The notes under the pieces are model-generated. The model was given only the letters and a program-made list of their open reading frames with translations. It did no database searches and was not told the DNA's origin. The translations under genes and the position numbers were made by a program. Below are positions 34,720-46,027 of a DNA stretch of 64,000 nt, in pieces; positions within the stretch are counted from its first letter, which is position 1, and each line of letters opens with the position of its first letter. Origin of the DNA: Polyporus tsugae (Eukaryota; Basidiomycota; Agaricomycetes; Polyporales; Polyporaceae); assembly GCA_024305745.1 (NCBI GenBank), contig JAHRBS010000002.1, positions 868,001-932,000 of the forward strand, in the 5' to 3' direction.

Positions 34720-36214
34720 TCAGAACATGGCCTGTAGGCTAGGCAAGAACGTACTGTCGAAGGAACGGAAACCACATCCCGTCGGTTAGTGGCTCACGTC
34801 ACTTTTGGTAGAAACGATGGAACACTCACACTGCACTGAGACCGATAGCAAATGCGAGCGTCCCCCACGCCAAAGACTTGCGTTCTGGCGCCATCTGAGA
34901 AAGCAAGCGCACCCTGCTGTTCGTCGCAACCGCACGATCACCAACCTCTTCCTGTCCTGGCTCTTTGAAGTTGAACCTGTACTCCGTTGGCGCCTCCTCT
35001 CGCGGTCGCTTCCCGCCCACAGCAGCATCCTCCACCTCTTGCTGACTGGGGCTAGGTGCCTCCTCCACCTCCAGCTCAGCTTCCGGCTCAGCCTCCTCCT
35101 CCTCCTTTGCCTTCGCTGCGGCCCGTTCAGCTTTCAACTTCGCAATCAGCTCCTTCTGCTCCTGGATGTCCTCCTGGATGTTCGGCTCCGCCACCTTCGC
35201 GGCCTCCGTGTCCTCATCCACCGCCGTCTCGTCCGAACCTGCAGGCGTCGAGTGCTCCTCGCGGGCTGCCCGTCGTGTCCGTGGTGTCTTTGGCGTTGGT
35301 GTTGGTGGTACGAGCGGCTGGGTCTGCGGCACAGCTGTCGCTCCCGGACTCCGGAGGCGAGCTGACCGTCTCGGGGCAGGGGATCCCCCAACACGCGATG
35401 GGGGCGAGGCCGGCGTTTCAGCGGGTGCTGGGGCCGGGACAGGTGGCTGGGCGTTGGCAGGGATAGGGGAGGCTGGCGACGCTTCCCTACGACGCTTGGC
35501 AGGTGCCGGTCCGGGTTCGGCTGCAGGGGACGCAGTCGGGGTGGGCTGCTGTTGGCCCTTGGAGCGGCGGAAGGTGGTATTTGGGTCAGGGACGGCGTTA
35601 GCGAGAGAGGGGATGACGGCTTCGAGGGCGTAGCTATCTGCGAGATAAAGCGCGACATCGGGGGTGACCCAAGTGCCAGCGAAACGAGCTTTGCCCGACT
35701 TGTTGGCGCCGGAGGTGTCGAAGGAGAGCTTGATCCAGGTGGTCTCCCCCTTCTCGGCATCTTCGTTGGCGGTGGGGAATGCGGCACGGAACATGGTGGT
35801 TACGGAGATCGCGCCGGTGTCTAGTCTGCGGAGGATAAAAGCGTGGCCACCGGGCTGGGTGGTGGTTAGTAAGCGAGGACATGGACGTGCGGAGACGCGA
35901 TGAGGGAATGCGGAAGACATACAGTAGGGATCTTAACCCGTCCGACCTGGGAGCGATACATGAGGGGCGCGCGCGGCGAGAAAGCGCGAAAACACGTACA
36001 ACAGTGGCCTGGCCATCTCTGACGATCTCCTGGAACTTTACAGCAGGCGGTTTGGACGCGTCGACTGGCGAAGGGGATGAGTTTTGGGACGATGGGGAAG
36101 ATGAAGAAGATGAGACGGACTTGTTCTGAGGTGAGCGTTTAGATGGTCGAGAGGAAGCGGGGGGCGCGGGACGCCGGGCTTTGGGACAGCGAAATGTTTC
36201 GCGGTGGCTGGCAT
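34720..36214 (-). CDS. Bqt4-like inner-nuclear-membrane protein with KilA-N/APSES-type domain
   Basis: Minus strand. Exons: 36214 to about 36168 (MPATAKHFAVPKPG), about 36120-36000, 35946-35923 (24 nt, VGRVKIPT), 35854-34830 and 34753-34720. The core is a KilA-N/APSES-like fold: FILRRLDTGAISVTTMFRAA, WIKLSFDTSGANKSG, FAGTWVTPDVALYLADSYAL. A disordered Pro/Ala-rich part and an acidic coiled-coil stretch (IQEQKELIAKLKAERAAAKA) follow. The protein ends in a single hydrophobic segment (SLAWGTLAFAIGLSAVTFLP) and a few residues, as in a tail-anchored protein. This order matches fission-yeast Bqt4, which binds telomere protein Rap1 and Bqt3 at the inner nuclear membrane. That role is inferred. The N-terminal exon junction uses a weak donor (gtcccg), so the true start is uncertain. 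Confidence 0.72.
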
Positions 36215-36854
36215 CGCGAGAAGGGTGCGCGAGAGAAGGAGCCAAGCGAGGAGGACGAGGGGAGAGCGCGATCTCGAATCCGCGAGGGCAGCGCGTCGAG
36301 GCAAGAGCCAAACACGCCCACGTCCCCCGCTCCCGCATCTCCGACCCCCTTTCAATCTCCGCCCGGCATGTCCCGCCCTCTCTTATGCTCATCGACACAA
36401 CCCTAGAAGTGCCAGCATGTACAAACTGACCGGAGATTTTGCTGGAGAATTTCCTGCATCCTGCTCTTATATGTTACTGGCGTCGGCGCAATACAGGTGA
36501 GCGTCGGGAAATCAGTACGTGGATTGTCTGCACGCAAACGAATGTCAGCCTGGTGACGTTGCGCACTCGTCTTTTCTAGGTTTAAATTTACTATGTTAAA
36601 ACCGCAAGCTTAGACTTCCCGCTTCCCGTATGGCGGAGGCTTGCCAGCCCGGTTGTCTTCAGTAGATCCTAGTTCCAAGGTGTCGCAGGATCCCACTACC
36701 CGATTCACAACCCTTTCGCGCCTGTCTATTAATATGGCCTCGATGTTTGCAACAGGGCCTGGATTCTAGGAGGATTTGTCGGTGAATGGGTGCGGAGCTT
36801 TTTTATCAGTAAATGAATGTGCCAAGACCGTTCCCCCGCTGACTCGTCCGATGG
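36215..36854. other. intergenic, upstream of the Bqt4-like gene
   Basis: About 640 bp that should contain the Bqt4-like promoter. No coding sequence is recognised before the sedolisin fragment begins at about 36855. Confidence 0.45.
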
Positions 36855-37240
36855 TACAGGTCGTCCACCGCGATCGCAATGAACGGGACCTTTGGTAACA
36901 ACGGAGGAGCGTCCGCCTTGGCTCCTTTTTTCGCCCCTTTAATCGCTACTATCAACAACACCTGTAATATCGCAACAGGTAAATGACCTGTCGACTGGAT
37001 CAATTCCGCGGTGTGTTAACTTCGGCGCATTTATCACGTTCATACCTGGCATCTCATGTAGTTCGACAAACCTTCATTGACTGGTCGCAGCTCTGCTCGC
37101 CCTGGTTCGTCGGATCCTGAGCAACGCGACGAACGCCACAAAGCCGAGTTGTGCGACAAAGGGCTTCCCGGCAGCACCCTGTCGGGAGCCCGTCATGCTT
37201 TTGGACACGCCGAACTTCGAGCGTTTGCTGGCCCCTCGCC
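36855..37240 (+). pseudogene. decayed 3' fragment of a sedolisin (S53) protease gene
   Basis: Translated on the plus strand, 36855-37010 reads like the penultimate exon of a sedolisin (NGTFGNNGGASALAPFFAPL, then PVDWINSA). It can be compared with GKFGLSGGTSASAPIFASIV and TVGWINPA in the intact gene 3 kb downstream. A TGA at 36984-36986 interrupts it. An intron-like segment (37011-37061, gtgtgt...gtag) sits at the same place as intron 40261-40324 of the intact gene. After it, TNATKPSCATKGFPAAP corresponds to TNGTNPGCQTEGFPAAP. Only the last two exons are recognisable, and no stop matches the family end. The shared intron position points to a genomic duplication rather than a retrocopy. Confidence 0.82.
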
Positions 37241-38099
37241 AACTTTCCTTTTCTGCCCTCCTGTTAGATGTGGCCTCGGGTTTAAGGACAGGATGGTGAT
37301 GGGCAACGGTGCCCGTTCCATGCTGGGGCTTCAATTCGCAGCGACTTCTGGTGGTACTACTCGATGTCCCAGACGTTCCTTGACAATGCAACTCTTACCA
37401 TGTCTTCAATCTTGCCGCTCACGAGGAAATAACGGCCTACGACTAGGGCGTGCGGGCCGCGAAGAGGTCCCGTGGCGCTACGTGGGATCTTTGTCGTAAG
37501 CCTGCAGCATTGTGGCGGCGGTCCTATCCCTCATACGGCACCTGTGGGATGCTACGAAGGTGATGTCGTGATGTCCTACTGTTGCCTCGTCTTCTTACAA
37601 ATCGACTAACTCAATCTTATCAGTTATGCACAGCGCGAGCTGTGCGGACGGTGCAGTACATGGATATCCGGCCACTTTCTCGAGCTCTGTCAACATGACC
37701 AATTCACAGCCTCCACACGCTGTCATGAGGAGATGGCACAGCGTGCTCATGACGGGATCCGTTGCCGCATGGCTTCGCTGAAGGTGGAAGCTGGGCAAAG
37801 GTAAAGAATTGAGATCACCGTGTCGCACACCGACCTTTCTCCGGCCGTACTCGACCCTGTTCACGCTTGCATCGTCTTCTAGAACCCCACCCTGCGAACT
37901 CTGTGCGGCCCTCCGTCTTCTATTTCCCATCAAATACCACCAATGCATCAGTTGTCTTGCTCCGTCCCGTCGAGCAGAATCCAATCATCTCGGCCACGAA
38001 TCGCGTCAACTCCAGTCGTTATAAAGATGCCCGCAACTTAGACAACCCGCAGGCCTTCTCTCAGAGTTTGCCGTGCCATCCTTATCCTCTACATCCGCG
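37241..38099. other. region upstream of the intact sedolisin gene
   Basis: About 860 bp with the promoter of the next gene near its right end. No further sedolisin-like exons or other genes are recognised. Confidence 0.5.
38020..38025 (+). promoter_or_regulatory. TATA box of the sedolisin gene
   Basis: A perfect TATAAA lies 80 bp upstream of the start codon at 38100, a normal distance in filamentous fungi. No other regulatory motif is claimed. Confidence 0.55.
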
Positions 38100-40489
38100 A
38101 TGGCCTTCTTTCAAAAGGTTTATCGCCTAGCCGCACTCATCGCGCTTATCGCCGCCTCGAGTCTTCCTTCGGGGGCTGTCTACCAGCGATCGGTCCCCCA
38201 GGGATGGTCGCTCCACCGCCGCGCCGATCCTGACGCGCTCCTTCCCCTCAAGTTCAGCCTGGTCCAGTCGAACATATATAACCTCGACGCGTACCTCTTG
38301 GACGTCGCCGACCCGCAGTCCCCAAACTATGGCAAGCACTGGTCGCCTGCTAAGGTCGCTGATACCTTCCGTCCCTCCCTGGCCACTGTCGACGCCGTGC
38401 ATGCGTGGCTCGCTGTCGGCAACGGGGTCAGCCCGGACGACATCCAGCTCAGCCGCAACGGAGACGTGCTTCACGTCAACGTGACCGTCGCGGAGGCGGA
38501 ACGCATCCTCGGCGCGGAGTACAACGTATATCGGCATGGCGAGACGGATGTCGAACGCGTCGGGTGCCACCAAGGATACACGCTTCCTGATTATGTCTCC
38601 AAGTACGTCGACATCGTCTGGCCGACGGTGCACTTCGGGAACTCGGCGATCTCGCGGAGGGACGGTTCCACATCCAACTTGTTGGGTGTCGAGCGTGAGT
38701 CTGGCGCGACCAAGAGACTGATCACGGCGAGTATATCAATCAGATCGTGTCCTGTTCGTACCAATAACTAAAGCTCTGACAGGAAGCGGAGCTTGAGGCA
38801 TCGGGTTGCGACCAGGCAGTTACAATCGACTGCCTCCGTGACCTGTATCACTTCGACTACAAGCCACTTGCCGCTGACAAGAACACCGTCGGAGTTGGTA
38901 TGTACTCGAGCAATATGATGAGGGGTATACCGATTAATGTCGTCCCATCACCAGCTGAGTTCGGTTCAAACATCGTGTTGGCTTCGGACCTTGATCTCTT
39001 CTTCAACAAGTATGCGCCCGAGAGAGTTGGCCAAGTGCCTACTCTGATCAGCGTCGAGAACGGTCGGGTTGCATCGCCGAATTGCATTTCACCCTGCTGA
39101 CCTGCTCCGGCTTCCTCAGGCACCAACTCTATCGGAGACCTCGGCGAAGCTACGTTGGACTTTGACCTCGTCATGGGTCTCCTCGATGCCACGCAGGAGG
39201 TGAAGCAGTATGCAGTTGGGGATATTGAGACGACTCAGGACGTCAGTACGTCGAATATCGCATCTGCACATTTCCCGGATCGCTTATACCTGTGGCGGCA
39301 GCGGATGAGTTACTTGGAGCGTTCGATGCTTCGTTCTGTACCCTGGAAGGTGTAAAGGATGAAGGTATGTTTCCTCACGTAAATATCCCGTAGAGCGTGT
39401 GTATTCACGAACCGCACAGGACTCGTCGATTGCGGAGACAAGCCTGTGCCCAACGTGATATCGATCTCATACCATTTCAATCCTGACCTCAACGACCCCA
39501 GTATCGCTCCTGTCGTCTCGAGACAGTGTACCGAAATCGGCAAGGTTCGTGGACCTCATCGTTCTCAGCGAGTAGTCCGTGCTCAAGCGAATAGCACATT
39601 CGCAGCTCAGTCTGACTGGCATCACGTTTGTGGCGTCGTCTGGTGACAGTGGTGTCTCGTACGGAACTGGCCAGCACGGCTGTTTGGTGAATGGGACTCT
39701 CGTCAACGGCAACCCCGTCGGATCCTTCGTTGGGCAACTCCCTGCCTCATGTCCATATGTCACTGCTGTAGGCGCAACCTCAGTGGCACCGGGCAACACG
39801 GTGAGCCAGACAGCTAGATTGACAAGACGACCATCAGTCTAACGGACCTTCTCGCCGTGGTTCCCACCCAGGTCGATGACCCCGAGGAAGCGACGACTGA
39901 CTTCCCTTCTGGAGGGGGCTTCTCTAACATCTTTGCCAGGCCGAAATGGCAAGAAGCTCAAGTCAGCCACTACCTGGCCAATTTTGCACCAGATTATGCC
40001 CTGGATATTTTCAACCGGTCCGGCCGGGCCTACCCCGACGTCGCGGCCAACGGGTATGTGTACGCCATATTTTCGTCGTGTCCACCATATGATAGAGGGG
40101 TCTGTTCCTCAGGTGGCCCATCGTCGTCGCTGAAAACGGGAAATTCGGTCTGTCAGGCGGAACGTCTGCGTCCGCGCCCATCTTCGCATCCATCGTCGCT
40201 TCTGTGAATGATGCCCGCATTGCTGCGGGTAAGAGTACTGTGGGCTGGATCAACCCTGCGGTACGTTTTGGTCCATCCAATCGGTCACATACTGGCGATT
40301 ACTGACCGAATGTTGGACCACTAGCTGTACTCGCGGGCTTTCGCCCATGCCTTCAACGACGTCACGAACGGCACGAACCCGGGATGCCAGACGGAAGGCT
40401 TCCCCGCTGCTCCTGGGTGGGACCCTGTTACTGGACTGGGTACACTCAACTTTCCGCTCCTGTTGGGCGCATTCTTAGCGTTGCCCTGA
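38100..40489 (+). CDS. secreted sedolisin, tripeptidyl-peptidase type (peptidase S53)
   Basis: ATG 38100 starts a signal peptide (RLAALIALIAASSLPSGAV). Exons: 38100-38694, 38787-38897, 38955-39062, 39120-39245, 39302-39364, 39420-39544, 39588-39800, 39872-40053, 40113-40260 and 40325-40489. The S53 pro-domain is clear (NYGKHWSPAKVADTFRPS, IVWPTVHFG). The catalytic domain follows with the Glu/Asp region GEATLDFDLVMG, the oxyanion-hole region VASSGDSGVSYG, FPSGGGFSNIFARPKWQ, AYPDVAANG and the nucleophile motif SGGTSASAPIF. The C-terminal calcium-site region (TNGTNPGCQTEGFPAAPGWD, PVTGLGTLNFPLLLG) is present. These acid proteases remove tripeptides from extracellular proteins. The start of exon 7 is the least certain junction. 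The gene looks intact, and a dead relative lies just upstream. Confidence 0.9.
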
Positions 40490-40889
40490 TGTTCCTTTTG
40501 TAAGAATAAGGTTCGAAGTTCACTGCAATGTTTCACATAGGTCCTCCTATGGTTGCCACCGGGACTCGTCTGGCTGTCACCACAAAGCTTTGACGGTGTT
40601 GAATGACAGAGACGTACCACGTGCTATGGTCCTAAGCAAGCCGTTATGATTTCATTGGGAGGTGGTCAAAGCTTTAACCGTTTAAAGTGGACAATTGATT
40701 AGTGGGAAGCCTTTGAACATAAGGCTTTTGTGGCCGTAAAGCGCCCGGCCGGAGCACCATTCTCCACGCTTTGGTCCTTTCGTAGCCCTCAAAACCCTCC
40801 AGGCTTCACCAGCTTCACCCTCGCATCCTCTTCTACTTATCACCTCACTCTCATTCAGCTCGTTGTTTCTTGAACGCAGGCGTTCTACC
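40490..40889. other. intergenic
   Basis: This 400-bp gap holds the sedolisin 3' flank and the promoter of the F-box-like gene. The last 90 bases are C/T-rich. Nothing else is seen. Confidence 0.45.
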
Positions 40890-42258
40890 ATGGTCGGATG
40901 GAAAATGTACGTCGTTGCATTTTACCTCAGGATTCTAACCACCAACCACTAATCCATAACTACAGCTTCAACGTTGGTCAGGAAGAGGTCGGAGTGCTAC
41001 GCGGAGGCCCCTTGTTCGAGGAGTTCTTCCTGTCCAAGCAGTGCTTCCTAGTCAGGAGTCTCGCAGTTCCGTTTCCACAGTAAGAGTTCCCTCGAAGGGT
41101 GGTAGTTATTGCACCGCTGACCACGCGAATCGTAACTGCCACAGCCCTAGAATCGACAGTCTCCTCGAAGATGCAAGGAAGGCGTTGAAACCACACAAGG
41201 GACTTTTGTCTTTTCCAGACGAAGCGTTGGCCAAGATCGTCAGCGACCCGGACTTTTCACTTCCCGACATGGTCGCGCTCGCCATCACCTGCAGACGGCT
41301 CTTCGCAGTCTTGGCTAAAGCCATCGGCGTTGCTCGTGTGGAGTGCGCTGCACGCTGGGCTGGCGGGCGCATCGCTTGCGTCAGCGAGAAGACGCGGTAC
41401 AGCGACTTACCGCCAGCCATGCTGGAGAGCCACGAGAGAAGTGTCATCGACCAAGTATATCAGCTCCAGAAGTATGCCTCACCCTTCCAACCGATCGATC
41501 TTTCACCGCAAGACCCCGCCTATCTCATGCAGCCTGTGGGACCAACCTACTGGAGCGACGGTCCGTACCGGATAGAGCTTGCGGGACCCATGCTGGACGC
41601 TGTGCAGCGGGCTGGCCAAACCGAACTATCCATCGACGACTGGCCTTGGGGCCGGCTCGACCACCTCTGTTGGGGCGTTTCGCCGGAGCTTTGGCGTGGG
41701 GCCTTCGACTACATCAAGAATGGTTCCGGATGGTACGGGTGGCTTGAGGGCCGCGACCTCGAGAGGTTCCACCTCGTCATGGCCCAAATGTTCCCGACGC
41801 ATCGCAAGGACTGGGTTCTCCTGAACTTGTCCAAGATGGAGTATGTCACGGCGTCGGCCATGGCAATGCTCTCTAAGCACCCGGACGACGTGCAGCCGTG
41901 GTTGCCGTACTGCAGGGCGGATCTTGGCCACGCCCTCCTTGCGCGTATCTGTTGGGCTAGCGAGGATTGCACCGGGCTGGAGCGGAACCCGACGAGGGTC
42001 GAACGCGGACCTTGGGCGGGGGACAGGTTTTGCATAACCACTATGGATAGAGTGGCTAAGCAGAAGAAGGGCGAACCGCAATGGAAGGACGTCAGTCGTG
42101 CAGTCGTGGGGGATGTCAAGAGGATCTTTGAGGGAATTTATGGCGATCAAGCGGACAAGGTATTGGGAGGCGGCATCTGGCCTGGCGATACGTGGTATTG
42201 GTTTGGGTCTGACGGCGGCGACGAGGTGGCATCTACAGGTCGGCGCACACAGAAGTAG
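40890..42258 (+). CDS. F-box-like protein of a basidiomycete-specific family
   Basis: Exons 40890-40906, 40966-41079 and 41145-42258. The N-terminus MVGWK-IFNVGQEEVGVLRGG resembles the MSGWKLxN start of many Agaricomycete proteins of this group. An F-box-like helix set follows (LLSFPDEALAKIV, MVALAITCRRLFAVLAKAI), then WAGGRIACVSEKTRYSDLPP. The remaining 250 residues contain no repeats such as LRR or WD40. The group is large in Agaricomycetes and mostly uncharacterised; a role as substrate adaptor for an SCF ubiquitin ligase is only inferred from the F-box. The 17-nt first coding exon is unusually short, but the three exons join in frame with standard GT-AG sites. Confidence 0.7.
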
Positions 42259-42561
42259 TACCTCGCGATCATAGCTTGTATTCGTTTTATTGTTGTTCTA
42301 GTTATCTGACCACTACCACGCTTCTGAGAGTGTATCTCGTCCGGCGCCGGGGGTAGTTTCTTGAATGATCGATGTTCTCATCAAGGCTGCCGGCCTGGAT
42401 TGCGGCGTTGTCGATTATGTACTTATTATAGCTGTCATCCAGGAGACTTCGATCCCCCAAGTATCCACAAGAGAGTTAACACTCGTGAGGTATGATACTG
42501 AGTAGAGTGTACAGTCTATTACCATTCCTACTGCTTCTATCCGAGACATTTCAACACCGGC

Positions 42562-45500
42562 CTAGTGAACCGGCTTGCCCTTGGCCAATATCTGCGGCCG
42601 CGCGACAAGAGCCTCTACGAGCTCGTTATACTTCTGCCACCAGGCCTGCTTACCCCTCCGGTTCTTCATATCCGCATGCTCGACCATGTCCTGCACTCCT
42701 ACCCACTGCACAGACGTGCCCTGGATCGTGATGATCGCCGCACTTTCCGGCGGTGCTTGCTTCGTCCGGCTCTGCTGCTTGAGCAGTAGTTGGTGTTGCT
42801 TCTCGAGGAAGCTCATGCACTTCAGCGAGAGGCGGACCGCACGCGCACGGTCCATCGGGGAGGGGATGCCGCCCTGGAGCGTGTGGCCGAGCGCAGCCGA
42901 ACGCGAATCGAAGAGCGACCCGCCCTCCTCCTTGAATATCTTCATGATCACGTCCGTTGTGTACACATCGGAAGATTCTTCACTCCTGCGGATGCCAGGT
43001 TGTAAGTTGAGACGCAGAATGCCAACAGGGAGAGGTATTTACCGGATTACAAGACGACCCTCGCTCCTACCCTTTGCGTCCAACGCATACCTCCGCTTGA
43101 GGAACTTGACGTCGTTCCGGAGCATATCAAGGTCGATGCCACGTTCAGGCGTGTACACCATGCATGCGCCGACCTAGCGAAAGGAACCATCAGCTAAACC
43201 AGCCGCAAACGAAAGACCTCACAATAACGCACCGCGAGCGCACCCATCGTCGCGATGTACCCACACTTCCCGCCCTGCGTCTCGACCACGAACACCCGGT
43301 TTCGGCTAGCCGACGCGCTCTGCTTGATCGCGTCGCACGCGTCCACGAGCGCGTTCAAGCTCGTGTCGCTCCCCAGGCTGAACTCCGTCAGCGGCACGTT
43401 GTTCGAGATCGTCGCCGGCAGGTGCACCATCGGGATGTTGAATGCTGGGTAGTACTTCCGGCCCTGCTCTAATATCTGCAGCGAGCTAAAAGCCTCGAAG
43501 CCACCAATCATGATGAGTCCGTGGAAGTTGTACTGCTGGAACTTGGCCGCGATGGCGCCGAGGTCGATGTCGGGCAGCTTGCGGTTCGTGCCGAGCTCGG
43601 ACCCGCCGCGCGTCATCCAGTTGTCGACGCCGAGCCAGGAGAGCTGGAAGACGTTGTCGTCGAGGAGGCCGACGAACCCATTGTTGATCGCAAATGGCTT
43701 GTGGCCCTGGCGAAGGCAGTAACGCACTGCGGCACGAGTGGCGGCGTTCATGCCTCCGGCCGGTGCGCCGACACTGCGCAGATGTTAGAATGATATGGTC
43801 AACGGCTGGCATCAACTTACTGCATGATTCCAACGCGCATACGCTATAGATGAACATAAGTAACGCATATAACCACAAACCAGCAGCGCTTACGAGGTGG
43901 TAAGGTAGCTTGGGTTCGCTCTCTAGTATGGAAGTCGCATAGAATCCGTCCATGGTCTCTCGGAACTCGGGATCGCGCAGGGACATCGCCTTTCCGAAGT
44001 CCTTCTCAGAGATCGCTTGGGCTACTTCACGGGTCTGGAAAGCAAGTGGGCGCAAGATCTCGATCGTCAGATTAACCTCGTATGAGAACAGAATACGCGA
44101 CGCACCAGCTTCACCGCTTCCATCAAGGGCACGCGTGTAATCTTGTTCTCGCGAATCCCAATCATGTACGACGGTGTGTCTGGGGTCGACTCCAGAAGGG
44201 CTTCTACGGCTTCGACCCCTTGTAGGGTCGGCTATCATCGTGGTGTTCGTCGTTACGGCCCAATATACCGCATAATTTCCGAAGACGCACCAGAATTCGA
44301 TCTGTAGCACAGGGTCTGCCTCCACGTTGAGTGTGGCCGAGGGTGGTAACACGGGTGTCGAGCCCAAGACGCTCTGACAGGATGTCCTTGACGTGGTCGG
44401 CACGGATGGGCTGAAGTTTGCTGTCGATCGCACCTTCGGCGACGATAACGATGGTCTTGCGCTTCCCAATATCTCGATGCTGGATGCATGCTGAGGGTCT
44501 ATGTCCACGGAAATTAAGAACGACATACGTTTTGGATCATGTTGCACATCTCATCCGCCCAATGGTCAGCATCTGGTGGGCTCTCGGGAATGAAGATGAT
44601 ATCAGCACCGGAGCTAAAAGTCGTTCAAGTTAGTCTGGCACGCTCTCGAACAGCTCAGTCCACCATACCTGACGCCAGCCATGAGCGCAAGCCAACCACA
44701 GTGCCGCCCCATGACCTCCAAGACGAACGCGCGGGAGTGCGAATACGCGGTTGAGTTGATGTTGTCGATACTCTCGCAAATGCGGTGGAGGGCTGTCGGC
44801 GCACCGATAGTAAGGTCGGTCATGGACATGTCGTTATCAATGGAACCGACAAGACCGACGATCTTGAGATGTGCGTGATTTGTCGCCTGCTCCTGGGTGA
44901 TCTTGCCTGTAGAGAGCAGCTCGCTCACGAGCCCCGGCCACTCAGCGCGGAAGACGTCTGCACCGGTGAGAGAGCCGTCTCCGCCACATACGACGAGTGC
45001 ATCGATGCCCTCCTTGATCATGTTGTGCGTCGCGGCGAGACGACCCTCGTGGGTCCGGAAGGCCGTCGAGCGAGCAGTGCCAATGAGCGTTCCACCCTAC
45101 ACACGAGGACTTGTTCTTGAGTTAAGATAGTTGGGAAGATTCGACTTGAAGGAGCTTACTTCGGAAAACCAGCCGCGCACATCGTCCCAACCTACGCGCA
45201 CGATGTAGCGTCCCTTGAGAGACCTCCCACTCGGATGGTCTCCCGTGCCGTCCCTCAGCAGGTCCCCGTCCCCATAACGCAAGTTCTGCGCGAAGTTCTC
45301 CCCCTCGACCGCCTCCGGGGTTGTGGCCCGCGAACCGTTGGAACCCTTTTCCACCCCACTTTGATGGTGAGTTGAACGATGGCTTCCGGCATCGTTGCCA
45401 CGGACGAGACCCTCGTAACCCTCACGGACGATCCAAGTCTCGCAGCCCCTGTGGAACGATCGCCGTGTCAGACCGACACGCGCATATACTCAGTAGAAAC

Positions 45501-45621
45501 GATCGCACTTGATGATCGCGGTCTTGACCACCGCGCGCACGACCGCGTTCATGCCCGCACTGTCTCCCCCAGACGTGAGCACCGCGAGCTTCATATTCTT
45601 CCCCACCGTCGCGTTCGACAT
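42562..45621 (-). CDS. PFK1: ATP-dependent 6-phosphofructokinase
   Basis: Minus strand, eleven exons: 45621-45509, 45448-45160, 45096-44669, 44613-44529, 44479-44291, 44231-44106, 44034-43894, 43843-43821 (23 nt), 43773-43233, 43173-43043 and 42985-42562. The eukaryotic double-length enzyme has two PFK halves. The N-half carries the ATP and substrate residues ([69 protein letters not shown]). The C-half is the regulatory copy ([59 protein letters not shown]). It phosphorylates fructose 6-phosphate, the committed step of glycolysis, in the cytosol. Compared with yeast subunits the N-terminal extension is absent, as is common in basidiomycetes. All junctions keep frame. Divergent from the WLM protease. 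Confidence 0.94.
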
Positions 45622-46027
45622 CGTAGAGGTCCAAGCGGTAGCAGGCGTGTTTCTGTGAGCACGATAGGACGAGGAGGAGGACTGGTGGTCGCGGAGGCGA
45701 GATGGTCAGATATAGAGGGCGAACGTGCGCCAAGCGCAGATAGCCAAGGCGAGAGTGGGACGGTTTTGGGGCTGTTGCAGATGGTGCTCAGGCTCGCCCG
45801 ATCTTGGCCAGAGCCAATCCAGGGCCAATCTGCGAGCGATATGTACTTGGTTGCGGAGTGCGCCCGGTCACGCCCACGCGTCATTGCGGTGACCAGACGC
45901 GTCGAGCTCAATCTCGCGTCCACGATCACTCCCACAGCACCGCCGCCTCTTTGCCACCGACCACGACGCCCACCGCTCTCGACCGCTGCGCTTGACGTCT
46001 CGCCCGTACACCTATCGCACTAGAACC
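45622..46027. promoter_or_regulatory. divergent promoter of PFK1 and the WLM protease gene
   Basis: A 406-bp gap separates the two start codons. No TATA box is obvious. Open frames crossing it overlap on both strands and show no family similarity. Confidence 0.45.

Noticed and set aside
37074..37391. 105-codon minus-strand open frame
   Set aside because: It is the antisense of the sedolisin fragment, which reads correctly on the plus strand.
38901..39119. Methionine-initiated open frame 38900-39100 as a separate small gene
   Set aside because: It is an exon of the sedolisin gene plus flanking intron sequence.
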